Source: Ramazzottius varieornatus (lineage: Eukaryota > Tardigrada > Eutardigrada > Parachela > Ramazzottiidae). From it: DNA of 64,000 bases. The notes beneath the pieces are model-generated. The model saw only the letters and a program-made list of their open reading frames with translations, searched no databases and had not been told where the DNA came from. Shown here piece by piece: positions 23,724-35,145 of this stretch. Each line of letters starts with the position of its first letter. Position 1 is the first letter of the stretch. A program made the position numbers and the translations under genes. The stretch lies in the NCBI GenBank assembly GCA_001949185.1, contig BDGG01000006.1, forward strand, positions 1,959,131 through 2,023,130, in the 5' to 3' direction.

Positions 23724-24376
23724 TGGTGACGTAAAAATCGTTGTGAAATTTTGCGTGTGTGTGCTGTCCTGTATGTTTTCGAAGACGGGTGATCGTCGAT
23801 AAAAATTACCACAAAGAATATCTATCGACACTCGCTGCTTAGAAACTGGAAAGATCTAGACTCACTAGTCACTTCTGCCATCTTTCTCCGACCGCCTCAA
23901 ACAGCTCTGTTGCACAAAAGACCCCATAGTCTAAGGGTCTCTAAACCAGTATGGCAGAACTGGGACTGGCTTTCGATGTCCTGATACTTTGCAATCTTTC
24001 TTCTTCCGGCGGCATCAGAAGCCTATCGGGCTTTCACCGTTGACGTGGCGAAGTTGGTCAGGGCCAAGGTGTCAACCACCGTCACGTCTCGGACGAGCTC
24101 CTTACCGTTCTTCCATGGAACTTGCGTCATGCCGTACGGTCATCTCTTGTCCTTCCGGAAGATCCCTGGAGGTTCACGGATGGCACGTATCTGTGCTTAC
24201 AGCTTGATCAGCTGTTTACTTCCTACTTGTACCGGCCACGAACTCGATTTCGGTCGTCCCCTTTTAGAGTACCTTATTTTCCCACACTGTATTGTCGACG
24301 CACACCTTAAACTCATACGGTTATATCGAATGGACTAATACCTGCAGAAAGCAAACTCTGACTCGCGTCCGAACTG
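23724..24376. other. Intergenic between the unknown gene and beta-galactosidase
   Basis: No gene recognised; these are the convergent 3' ends of the plus-strand unknown gene and the minus-strand beta-galactosidase. Small ORFs here lack family signals. Confidence 0.4.
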
Positions 24377-27019
24377 TCATTTAGCATCAGAAATCGAGCT
24401 ATTTAAAACAGGATCTTTCTCAAAAGTAACAAAGCGATATTCAAGGGAATATGCAGGTGGCTCCAGCTCGAATAATTCCAGTACGTTTTCCCGGTCTTCG
24501 TAAAGATATACTCCCGGAACGTACAGCGTCATCTAGACAAGTTCGAGATCTCATGTAAAATACAGTACTGAGTGACAGCCGAGCTCTCCCATCGATGCCA
24601 TCAGAACCACAAGAAAGGAAAGTATGGTAACCGACGTACCTGTGGTCCTTGGGACGGCCAGTAGCGACCCAAGTTTCTTCCATTTATGAAAGCGTATCCC
24701 TGCAACACACAAAATACAGTGCTGTAGCAGAACACGTGGAGTAGAAAAAGCTCGACGTTCGATCGTACGTGGGTCCACTTATCCAGTCGAAGGTAGGTGT
24801 CCCTAGCTTCGTCCACATCAAAGTCTTTCGACGTGAAGAACCAAGGGATATCGAAATCTTCCGGCTTTTTGGGTCCTCTTCCTGGTTCAAAATCCAGCGG
24901 CTGCGGATCATCGACCGGGAATCCTGGTAGCCTGACTGGGTACATTTTCCAGTCCTGAACGACTTTACCATCAAGAGTGACGTTGCCGACTATGCCCTTC
25001 ATTTCTTCGATCGGCCCAACTGCAAAACGTCCTTCGTTCTGAACCAGAATATCCAGAGTTTGGTTAGCTCTTATGTAGACGTTAAGGGCTGCTTTGTCTG
25101 TGGAGAACCGGGCCAACATCCCAACAGGTTCTTTGTCGACGAACACGTAAGCGCGGTCGTGTAGGCCGTTGATGGCCAGGACCGAAGGGTCTTTGGTTGA
25201 ACGGTTGATCACAGTGCGATACAGCACGAAGCCGTAAGGCTGTTTGAGAAACTCAAAAGACAACGGGTATGTGGAGCTGATTGGTACATTTGGGCAGAGT
25301 TTTCGAAAGTTGTGGTAAAATGAGCCCATAGGGTACATCTGGATCTTTCCGTAGGCGGCTTTTTCTCGAGATGGCGGCACTGGTCCTGACGGAACCGTAC
25401 CGTACTGAAGAAAAAAGAAAGTAACAGCAACTTGGAAAACTGAAACGGGAATATGGAAGGGGATGGACCTCGTGCTCGTACCTTTTGAAGAAGGTTTCGG
25501 ATCTTTGTATATTTTGGAGTGATGTCTCCTGCTTCCGACAACGGTGCGTCGTAGTCGTAGGAGGTAATGCAGGGTTCGAAGGTGTCTCCGGCGTTCGAAC
25601 CCGACACAAAACCGTAATTGGTTCCTCCGTAGAACATGTAGGTGTTGACCGATGCGTTCATCCGCAACATAGCGTCCAGCGTTTCAACAACCTTGTCAGC
25701 GTCGACGGTGTTGAATGGCTCGCCCCAGTGGTCCAGCCAACCAGGATAGTACTCACTACCGTCAAGATCCAATGAGACATATCAGCAATGTCAGGACAAG
25801 TCGGATGTAGTGTTACGAGCTTGCCGTACCTGTTTACGAGTGGACCGTCCTTGTTGAACTGCCTCTGGAGCTCGAAAGCGGCTCTGACTTCGGACTCGGA
25901 AGCCGTGCCAAAATCAGTGGTGGTCAAGGTACCCTCTACCATTCCACGTTTGACCAGCTCGGCAGCGTTACCGTCGGTCGTGAAAAGAACCACTTCCTTC
26001 CCCAGAAGCTCTTTTAGCAAGTCTCGGAGAAAGCCTTTGTATTTCAGATCTTTGTCTCGCGATCCATATTCATTTTCGACCTACATGTACAATGCTTTCC
26101 TTAAATAATTACGACATAGATCACAATTGGCTACTCCTTAGTTAACATCCTACCTGAGCAGAAATAATTGGCCCGCCATTAGAGTAAGTTAGATCTTTAA
26201 GCATGGGCAAAATTTTCCGCAGCCATCGCTCTACGTATTGGAGGTAAGAAGGATCGCTCGATCGCAGGTGCATTGTTGAATTCATTCGGTGGAGCCAATA
26301 AGGTAAGCCGCCCTTTAACGAGAGAAAAGATGGAAAATCCTGGCGCCTTACTCATCTGAACGAATATCGAATTTTGAATTGATAAGTCGGACAACGACCT
26401 CCGAAACTTATCGTACAACGTACAAAGTCCACTTCCGCATCGATAAACGGTCCAGGTCGTAAGATAGCCAGCAGTCCGGACTTTTGCGCCAGCTGCACGA
26501 ATTTTCGAATGTCGAGATTGCCTCTAAAGTTGTACTCTTCAGGCTCAGGTTCGTGTAAGCCCCAGTATACGTACCTGAGGAAACAAAGTAAAATTGCCAA
26601 CCAGATATTACTTAGTGCAGTTTGGTGGCAAACAGTGTTTTAACACATTCGGTCAGCTGAGAGCGCGGAACCGAGTTTTGAACAAATGCTTACGTTTGCA
26701 CGGCGGTAAGTCCAGCTACACGCATCTTCAGAAAGGTATCCTCCCAATATTCGGGTGGTTGCCGCCAATAGTGGAAGCTACCCGAAATGTAGCGAAAGGG
26801 CTGCCCATCTTTCAGGAAACATTTGTCCCCTATCGCAAACGTCCTTGGAGCTTCCTAAACCCAAAAGAAGACCACGCCGAATATACAAAACGTTGTGTTG
26901 CGAAATCCCCGAATTTCATCCACCTGACTGTCTTCCTTGTCCGACAATAAAATTCCATGCGATGCAGTCACGATACCGAGAGACACAATGGTCCAGCGAA
27001 CAGATGACGAGGTAAACAT
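24377..27019 (-). CDS. glb1: Beta-galactosidase, glycoside hydrolase family 35 (GLB1-like), complete
   Basis: Nine exons in phase: 27019-26924, 26854-26694, 26574-26424, 26312-26154, 26080-25830, 25755-25482, 25404-24769, 24699-24640, 24532-24377; 647 aa (human GLB1 is 677). It removes terminal beta-linked galactose from glycoconjugates, normally in the lysosome. Signal peptide [20 protein letters not shown]; then [71 protein letters not shown] (acid/base Glu), [15 protein letters not shown] (nucleophile Glu), [22 protein letters not shown], and near the C-terminus [20 protein letters not shown] with a short beta-sandwich end. Catalytic residues are intact and all junctions keep frame, so it should be functional. 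Exon 8 is only 60 bp. The C-terminal exon is the least certain. Confidence 0.94.
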
Positions 27020-27251
27020 TGTTGCAGAATAGTGCAATAATTAGATTTGGCTATGGAGAGTTTTCGCAGAAAATGTGTAACAGTGTAGAGAAACGCTAGA
27101 ATACTGCCTGGAATAAACCATTCATCCGCAAACTTTGTTTTCCAGTTCGTTACCTGCCCACAGCTACCTCATCATGGTTTCCTGCCTTACTATTGATCAG
27201 ATAGTACTTGTTTAACTATCACTGTAGGTCGGCTGAACGCTTATCATCCAC

Positions 27252-27263
27252 GAACACGTGTTC
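27252..27263. promoter_or_regulatory. Palindromic E-box GAACACGTGTTC
   Basis: A 12-bp perfect palindrome containing CACGTG, 233 bp upstream of the beta-galactosidase ATG and 300 bp upstream of the first Ly6-like gene, in the divergent intergenic region. CACGTG is the core of bHLH (for example TFEB/CLEAR) sites; function here is inference. Confidence 0.35.
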
Positions 27264-27565
27264 CGCCCACGGTATACGTGTTTTCGGTTATACTTCGGTG
27301 TGTCCAAGCAGCGTTCGTGCCAAACGGTACCAGCGAGATCATCGTGCGCAGTGAAAGTACGCACCCTAGTGGACAATTGAACCGGTGGTTTGATGAAGCT
27401 GGACCGTGGTCAGTATGTTATCTCCATGACAGCTCTGCCCGGAGTTAAGCAGTGTGGAAGCTCATGCAGACCACCCTCTTTCGGACGGGTTCGTCCATCC
27501 TAAGATAGTTTACTATTTACTGTCGCTTCGATTCATTGTTTCACCTGATATTGCGCCATTATATA

Positions 27566-28759
27566 ATGCTTTCTGTGTTACTAGTGGCTACCATCGTTGT
27601 AATCACCGGAAGCACCCGTGGTATCTCTGGTAAGATGCAGTACTCACAAACTATATCGTCAGCATAATATTATGCCGAAAGTAGTTTCCGAACCCTACGA
27701 GGTGCGAACAGGTTTTCTTCGTTTTAGCAATCACGTGTTATATGTGCGATACCCAGAAAACGGGAGTGACGACCGTTGTACCGACAGCTTTCCGGAACCA
27801 AAAGACCTGCGCTAACCCTGACGCTGCTTCCTTGTCCAAATTTGCCGTTGACTGCGACAGCTTCCATGTCAATTTCACCAGCTGCGAATCCGGGTTTACT
27901 TTCGCCACTGACGGGAAAACAGGTAAGATGCGTCTTTCGTTCTGTGGATTTTCTAGCATGCGGTACTGCATTGATTAGTGACATCGTCTCCTTGGATTCA
28001 TGCACATGTCTGCTATAGCTTTTCGTCTTAGTTATTCGTACGTACCGTGACTGCATGAATGCAGATGGAAGAGCCAAGGTTAGAATTCAAGACGGCCTTT
28101 GCCACACGTACTCCTATCCACCCGGACTTCAGTACGTCTGTGCCTGTAGCGGTGACAAATGTAACAGCGAGAATGGTGTCGGTTCGACATCCGCTGAACA
28201 CAGTCTTTTGTACGGTACCGTCAACGGTTTGAGTGCCGCGTTGTTAGAAGCCGAAATTGAAGTAACCAAAGACAACGTTCACAAGGCAGACCTCGATCGC
28301 TCCATCATGAAAGCCGCCCTCAAGTTCGAGAACTCGACAGCCAACGTCACCATACTAACGGCCCAGAAGGTCGTTCTCGAAGCAACACTTGCAAACAAAA
28401 CAGCACTGGTTCTGGTGGCATTCAACAAAGTGAACGCGACTGGAGACCCGAAGAACAGAGCGGCGTGGGGAAATGCGGAAGCAGAGAAGAACGCCGCGGA
28501 TAAGGCTTTGACGGCCAAAGTGTTTGAGTTGACGGAAGCGCAAGAAACTATGAGGATAGCCAAGGATGCAGCGGAGAGGGCGATACAGGATGAAGAAGAC
28601 TGGAAGAAAGGGAAAGCAGATAAAAGAGCAGCATACAAAGCGGCGGCAGACGCTGCTTTTAAGATTGCGACTGCGAAGATTCCCGGAGAACCACTGAATA
28701 TGTTTCGGCAGATACTCGATGTCGCCTTGACGCGCATTGATAATCAGACTTCATGGTAA
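27566..28759 (+). CDS. Secreted Ly6/quiver-like protein 1 with long helical tail
   Basis: Exons 27566-27629, 27728-27922 and 28032-28759 (both introns phase 1); 328 aa. Signal peptide MLSVLLVATIVVITGS. A Ly6/three-finger-type domain (about residues 22-133) has ten cysteines: CYMC near its start, KTC, VDC, TSC, RDC, GLC and the ending CACSGDKCNSENG, which resembles the C-x-C-x-x-D-x-C-N end of quiver/sleepless proteins. A tail of about 195 residues then follows, almost all Ala/Lys/Glu/Asp with strong helical periodicity (AEAEKNAADKALTAKVFELT, then KGKADKRAAYKAAADAAFKI). No GPI-type hydrophobic C-terminus is visible, so it is probably secreted. It is the first of a tandem cluster with the genes at 29045 and 30265. 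The tail is unlike ordinary Ly6 proteins. Confidence 0.85.
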
Positions 28760-29044
28760 AAAATTGCGCTTTGTCTGAGCTGCCTTTGTTGTGGCTTATA
28801 ATTAGTGAAGATTTCTAGAGTTCCTCAACATGCAGGTCCCCAGGGAAACCGCGAACGGTAAGCGTAGTTTGTGGGGCTGATAAATTTCTGAGTGAAGACC
28901 GAGCACGTACAATCAAGTGATACTTCCTAAAGTCGTCAACAGTTTACTGTCGCTGGGCGAAGAAGCCCGACGCATACCGACCGTTTTGCTGTTTGTCTTA
29001 CTCACACCTCGAAATAAACTTCGCCCATCTTGTTCACACTCAGC

Positions 29045-29795
29045 ATGAATTTGGAAAAGTCTTTACTGGTGTCTGTTATGGTGCTGTTCGCTGAAGCTTC
29101 AAGGATTGAAGGTGAGAATTCCGTTTAAAACAGAACCAGCCAATTAAAAAAGAGGAGATAGCCAAACCCTTTCACTTCATGCTGTCTGTAGCGATTTGGT
29201 GCTACCTGTGTGACTCAAGCTCCACGGGTGTGGCGACAACCATTCCCAATGGTAATCAACGTCAAGGGGACTGCAGTAGCAGCGACCCAGCCTTGTTGGA
29301 AAAATTTGTCTACAACTGCGACAGATACAGCACCTTGTTCAACAGCTGTGAAACTGCTTTTGATTTCGCGGCAGATGGGAAAACAGGTGAACCCGTACCT
29401 TTTCCGTTGTGAAAGCGTTCAGATCGAATTAGTGCCTTGCAGTGACTAGGACGTATCGAGACTGCATCAACGACCAAGGCAAGAGTATCATCAGACTGAA
29501 AGGAAACAGTGACTGCCAGCCTTACACATATCCGCCTGGACTTCAAACAGCCTGCGCGTGTACGGGAGACCGGTGCAACAAGGAGAACGGCGTGGTCACC
29601 TACAATGGCATGGAACAATCCGCAGTTGATGGAAGCAGCATCGCCATGATCGCGGACAAGATTGCCGCGGACAAAGCCAGCGCTGCTGCTCTCGATGCAG
29701 CAAGAACCAACAGGTTCAGAAATGGCTGGTCGAACGGAGTGGGATATCCTGGTGGTCTGTCGCTCTCCATCAGCGTCAGCAGCAGTGAAGATTAA
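29045..29795 (+). CDS. Secreted Ly6/quiver-like protein 2
   Basis: Exons 29045-29111, 29192-29386 and 29443-29795; 204 aa; both introns phase 1, exon 2 again exactly 195 nt. Signal peptide MNLEKSLLVSVMVLFAEAS. Same ten-cysteine pattern: WCYLCDSSSTGVATTIPNG, GDC, YNC, NSCETAFDFAADGKT, then RTYRDCIN, GDCQPYTYPPGLQTACAC and GDRCNKENGV. After the domain comes a short Ala/Asp-rich segment (IADKIAADKASAAALDAART) and a Gly/Ser tail ending SSSED. It is a paralogue of its two neighbours, in the same orientation. The acceptor before exon 3 was chosen (ttgcag|tgactagg) because it restores V-T-R-T-Y-R-D-C as in protein 1. Confidence 0.85.
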
Positions 29796-30264
29796 GCTGC
29801 GGTTGGGTAGTCGACTGTGTTGTTTTCGTCTGATTGCTGTTGCGATACCTTTTTTAGTTTGTTATTAAATATTGTGATAACTGGTACCACTGACAACGGA
29901 ATACTGATGACCAGCCACGTGCCGCTCTACAGCGGTTCTGTACTGTTCCGACCTTTATCTACCCCAGCTGCTCTGGCCGACGAGCTCCTTGACAACCACC
30001 CCAGAAGGCTTTTGGCTGCTACGCATCTTTAGCTCTGATTCAGTTTCTCACTAAATCAAAAGGAAAGTTCTGCAGTGGCTGGTTACAATATTTGTGGTAT
30101 CCGTCACTATATCTGTGCATACTCTCAGAGCTTACGCACTTTTCTAGCGCGAAAGGGACCCCGGATCCGGCTTGGGACTTTTACTCCCTTTTACTATCAA
30201 CATTTTGTATTATCTCAACGACAGCTACTCTTGTTACTTACTGGCTTATTGACCACTTCGGAAA

Positions 30265-31634
30265 ATGATCGCAACGAAATTGCTTCTTATTATTGGGACG
30301 ACTGCAGTTTTCAAACCATTCAGCGTCGAGGGTAAGGACGAAAATCGAATTTCACTGATTGATGCAGTACTCGGTCAAGAAAACCCGAGGAGAATTTAAT
30401 CTGGTTAACTTGAAACGCTGCAGCTGTACGGTGCTACATGTGCGACACTTCGCCAACCGGCGTATGGACGACTATTCCCGGTCCCAATCAACGACAGCCG
30501 GACTGCGCCAAATCTGATGTAGCATCGTTGGCCAGATTCTCCGTTGACTGTAACACCTTCAATATGGGCTTCGACAAGTGCGAGACTGCTTTTGGTATTG
30601 GTTCGGATGGCAAAAGTTAGTCTTACCCTGTCTTGAATTTCACCATCGAAAAAACCTGTTGTTATCGGCTTCTCCATATGTTTGCAGTAAATCGAGTGTA
30701 CCGGGACTGCATCAACGCCAACAACCGAGCCAAGATCGGAACGACTGGCAACGGTGATTGCAAAAATTACGACTATCCACCTGGGATGAGCAAGGCTTGC
30801 TCTTGTACCGGCGACCTGTGTAATCGAGAAGACGGTGTCAACAGCAATTATATTGCCACCATCGCCGGACGAACACCGAAGGAGCTCGCCGCTGAGGCCG
30901 CTGCGGTACTGATACAGCGCAGAAGTAATATCACCCTTTTGGATCCACCAAAATATCGTGTTTGAGTGTAGTTTCTCCAATAAGAAGCTTGCTTTTCAGA
31001 CATCACGTGTTACCTGTGCGATACTTCGGCTACAGGAGTCGCCACTAGTATTCCGCTGGACAACCAGAAACAGGCAGATTGCGCCAAAACCGACAAGGCA
31101 TCGTTGGCTAAATTCGCTGTAAACTGTATGGTGGCATTCCCAGGTAGTACTTTCGATGGCTGTGAAATTGCATTCAGTTATGCATCGAACGGGAAAACAG
31201 GTGAGTTTAGTGGACTTGGAACGCAGACTTTGCAAAGCTGGTACAAGAAAAATATCCGTCGAACTAATTTCCGCGCGCTTTCCTGGCTAGTTACACGCGT
31301 GTTACGGGACTGCATCAACAGCGAAGGACGAAGCAAGATCGGTCTTGGGGGTGACGGTGACTGCCAGAATTACAACTACCCACCGGGCATCAATAAGGCT
31401 TGCGCTTGCACTGGAAACTTTTGTAACAGGGAGAATGGCGTCATGAGTTTCAACGGCAAGGAAATCGCAAGCATCAATGGCATGACGCCAGATGAAGCCG
31501 CTGCAGCGGAAGCCGCCGTTGTAACCATGTCCCCACCATCCCGACCCGGAAGGAACGGGATGAACTGGAGATTCGGTCGCAAGGGACTGCTACTCCTCGA
31601 TATCTCTATGCATGCCCAAGCTTCAGATCATTAG
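30265..31634 (+). CDS. Secreted Ly6/quiver-like protein 3/4, probably two tandem domains
   Basis: Exons 30265-30331, 30424-30615, 30688-30924, 31000-31200 and 31291-31634, all phase 1; 346 aa. Signal peptide MIATKLLLIIGTTAVF. Domain 1: RCYMCDTSPTGVWTTIPGP, PDC, VDC, KCETAFGIGSDGK, VYRDCINANN, GDC, CSCTGDLCNREDGV. Domain 2 (from 31000): ITCYLCDTSATGVATSIPL, ADC, VNC, GCEIAFSYASNGKT, VLRDCINSEG, GDC, CACTGNFCNRENGV. Domain 2 has no signal exon of its own; its acceptor is 34 bp past the stop that ends the exon-3 reading frame at 30965. A GTAATA donor at 30925 restores frame and gives a 75-bp intron, so one two-domain protein is the best model. Alternatively domain 1 ends at 30965 (178 aa) as an isoform and domain 2 is an orphan. 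Confidence 0.75.
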
Positions 31635-33577
31635 TCAAAGTTCCTTCGGAAGAAAAGCTAATTGTACTATGCTCCTGTTACTGTTTTTGATTTTGTGTTG
31701 TTTGTACTAGTCTACGTTTTTTTGTTTACTTTGCCAGATGAAAGATTGGTAAGTTGTCGTAGGATCTGCTCGGTGTTATGCAGTAAAGGTAAGAACATGT
31801 GGGTGTCGGATTTCGGATCGAACGTGATGTCAGTGGGCATATTTCATGCCTAGATGGCAACTTTGTCTAATATTGGCAAACTTGTTTGGACACGAACACG
31901 GTTACCAGCGCATTGTTTGTCGACGGTGGTGGCGTGTTTCGTGTCCTGTATGATCGTCTCGGATTTCGTCTTGGCCCCTGGTAGGTACTTGAAAATGACG
32001 GGCCAGCTGCTGGTTCATATCCTCGAACAAGGCCATCCGATCCATCTGTCCGCCATGCTCTCTGCTTGCATATACCTCATCTACCTTTCGGTGCATCCTC
32101 GACCACCGAAACTTTATTCATGCAAAATCCGCTATCGGTGCCGTTAGCGTCTTTAAAAAGCAAATCTGACGGTTTGGTTTTTAAAAGGCATTGTATGGTA
32201 AACCGTAGGAGGAAACCTTGTGTAGGCATTGGTCTCGTTTGACGATGTGAGAAGGTGCGGAGGTATTGGTATGATTGGTTGATTAATGAAACTACCGAGG
32301 TACCGCGATAAGTTGCGGTCACACTTTTCCAAGTGGCAAACTTGGGGTAGTGAGTGACAGAATCGCCGATAATTGGTGAAGTACTTGATGGGGAGAGTAT
32401 TACGACAATTTTGGCCAAAAGCGCCCTCTCGACAACTCACTTGAATCATCTCAACAGCCCTGCTCACTTTAATTACTGGGTGATGATATCAAGTCATAGT
32501 TAGCACTTGGTATAAAGGCGATGCTTGGTGCCGCCAATCGACGACCGGAAGGGAAGCCGTAGACGTCAAGAGCCTCCACGAGTGCCTGGTCCTTCACTTC
32601 TCAAAAATGAAGTCCGCCGACTTGCACACAGAACCCATTACCAAGTTCAATTCTTCGTGCAGTTTAATTGCGTTATGCTGTACAGGTTGTAGAAACACGA
32701 CATAACAGGTTCGAGTAGTAGTGCGAATCGAAATTCTATATTCAAACCAGCTAACGTTCTAAGCGGATCCTTGCGGGTCCGAAGTGTTCCAGTGGGCGAG
32801 AATGCCAGGGGGAACCCAAATGGAGGTCCCATGGTCCGCAAACCAGCGAGCAAGCTGAATAGCTAATCTGTTGGTACTGTGTCTTTAAATCTAGTGGACA
32901 GTGCAGCTGACGATCTCGCCGATTTGGGTCGCCGCGAAGACCCCTGCATTTGTGAAATGAAGCCGAGGTATCGTGATTCTAATTTGCGATGGTACGGTTG
33001 TAAATTTTTCACCGGCTGTTAACAATGGCCCTCAAGTTCCTCGACAAGGAAATTTCTATATTTGGGGAAACACTCGATGCAGAAAAATGGAAGCCCGAGA
33101 GGGGAAAATAGGGAAAGGAGAAATTGAATTGTCAGCTTGGCGGTTTGGTGAACCGCATCGAACCATGACGGAAACGGGAGCGGAAATGCGCAGTGGCGTG
33201 CTGCATGTAAGTATGCAAACAAGCCATCTTGCGTCCAACATTGAGAGGACATTACGCCGTCGTCCTTTGCCATGAATGGAACATGGCATCGAACACACAC
33301 ATTTATTGACCGTTCAAATATCATATTTTGACTAAATGATGCGTCAACCACGGGAAGCCCACGTTATTGATTGCGCACTGCGGGTGTCTGTGTAATATTG
33401 ACCAGTGGGTGGCTTTGGTCACACTTAATGACATTCAATGCATTCACGTTTAGGAGAATCGTTTTGTTTTTCTTTTGTCCAGAAACTGAGCACACGCAAT
33501 AAATCACTCGATCAATACTGCATTTCTTCTACATGGTGAAATTTCCCGTATTGGAATCTGGTCGAGGATTTGTAAAT

Positions 33578-33702
33578 GGGAGCTGGGCAAACAAAACGTA
33601 CAAGATCGTTTTCTTCAACTGGCGCATCCTCGCAGCCAACAGCAACAGAGATATGCGCCATTTGAGGTAATGAGCCTGTACGTCTCCTTTGCCCAGCTTT
33701 CA
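33578..33702. repeat. Hairpin element copy 4 (full length, 125 bp)
   Basis: Left arm GGGAGCTGGGCAAAC, then ACGTACAAGATCGTTTT, then CAACTGGCGCAT. The right arm is its degenerate reverse complement ending GTACGTCTCCTTTGCCCAGC. It best defines the outer ends of the family. Confidence 0.8.
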
Positions 33703-34943
33703 TATGGTTACAAAATATGAAACTACCAAAGTTGGTTCCGGGTATTGAATCTCGACGTCTGCCGAGACTTTTCCGTGTCAGTGACTTTTGCGAGCAAATA
33801 GATCCGCAGCACATGTTGCTACCTTGTGCAGTGTAGGAAAAGGAGATGACAATGCAAAGAGAGAGGAAAACAAGAGCTGGAACAATATTCAAGTGGTTAT
33901 TGGGGCTTCGCCACTTGAAAAACGCCTGGTGCATAGTAGCCAGCGCACACACGGCACTTTCTCAGGCCAACATTTACCTCATTTCCCTCCACGCGGAAAT
34001 CAGCAGCGATGCCTTGATTTTGCTCATTCACATGAACTCACTTCGTCTATTCATGCAGCAGGCCTACATTAACCCGGTAGCAAATCCTGGTGTGTACAAA
34101 GTAAACAACGTTATACACAGTAGATCCCAGGTAAAACATCTATGATTAATTCATTTATTCATTCCGTATCTTTTTATGTTCAGTTTTGGAAGGACACCGT
34201 ATATCGTTAGGCTGAGTTACATCGTGCGAAAGCGTCGACCTTGAATACATACTTTGATTGGTATACTAGTACCTGCATACAATCACTGAGCAGTTTCTGC
34301 TAGCACGAAGCTTTAACGGCCTCTTCGTGCTCAGACCAAAATAGAAACGAGGTTCATGGCTCAGGCTGATCTGAAGCGGGCACGGGCTCTATATTAGCGC
34401 TGAACAAAGTCGAAACTCGAGCTTTACTTCCATGTCGGAGGAACAGCGCACCGAATACGGTATAATTCATAGAAGAAATCTGCAATATCAAAAAGACTGA
34501 ACTGTTGTGCTCATGCATGATCCACGAGGAAGAGCAGTACCGACCAGGAAGATTAAAAGTTAATTTTGGGTTCGCGGATTATCATTGTGGTGGTTAATTA
34601 AGGGCCGTTCAGCGGCCGGCGCCTGTGCCACTTAATATCGTAGCGGCTTCATCAGGCCGGTAAATTATCTGTCTCGCACCCACTAAAGATCAATGAATGG
34701 TGTCTGTCTACGCATGAGAGAAAAGCCACGTAGACAGTCAATAAAACTCATTCGATCTGCTTGTCAGTGGCCGCAATTTGTGTAGTTGAGAAAAAGAAGC
34801 AGAGTAAAGAAGCACATCTTCTTGTGTGCTGATTTGATTGTATGGCTGGGCGATGACGGCCTAAACGAGTAACTAAAGCTGCACTTCAACGCTCAACTAA
34901 TGCACAAATCAAACAGATAAACCTCCGCTCATAACCATTTCTT

Positions 34944-35145
34944 CACAGGCAAATCAACTGATCCAGTCTGCTGTCCCAAGTGGCGCACGGTCCCGAAGTT
35001 GTTAGCTGCAAGCGCGCGCCACTTAGAGAACCTGACGAGATCGTTGCTCGAACGTTCGAAGGGGCGCACAGTCCCGATCAACAACACTGGAAACGTGCAC
35101 CACTTGGAAAAACGATCTTGTTAAGTTCACGTATCCAGCTCCACT
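34944..35145. repeat. Hairpin element copies 5 and 6 (compound)
   Basis: Two consecutive arm pairs, CAAGTGGCGCACG..GCGCGCCACTT (34976-35026) and GGGGCGCACAG..GTGCACCACTTGG (about 35071-35107). Together they are flanked by GGCAAATCAACTGA at left and CACGTATCCAGCTCC at right, like one element inserted beside or in another. Confidence 0.7.

Noticed and set aside
28279-28737. 152-codon minus-strand ORF
   Set aside because: Antisense of the Ala/Lys-rich tail of Ly6-like protein 1; the low-complexity codons leave the opposite frame open.
33895-33955. Further hairpin-element copy (TCGCCACTTGAAAAACG)
   Set aside because: Only one arm is recognisable and the opposing arm does not pair; not counted.
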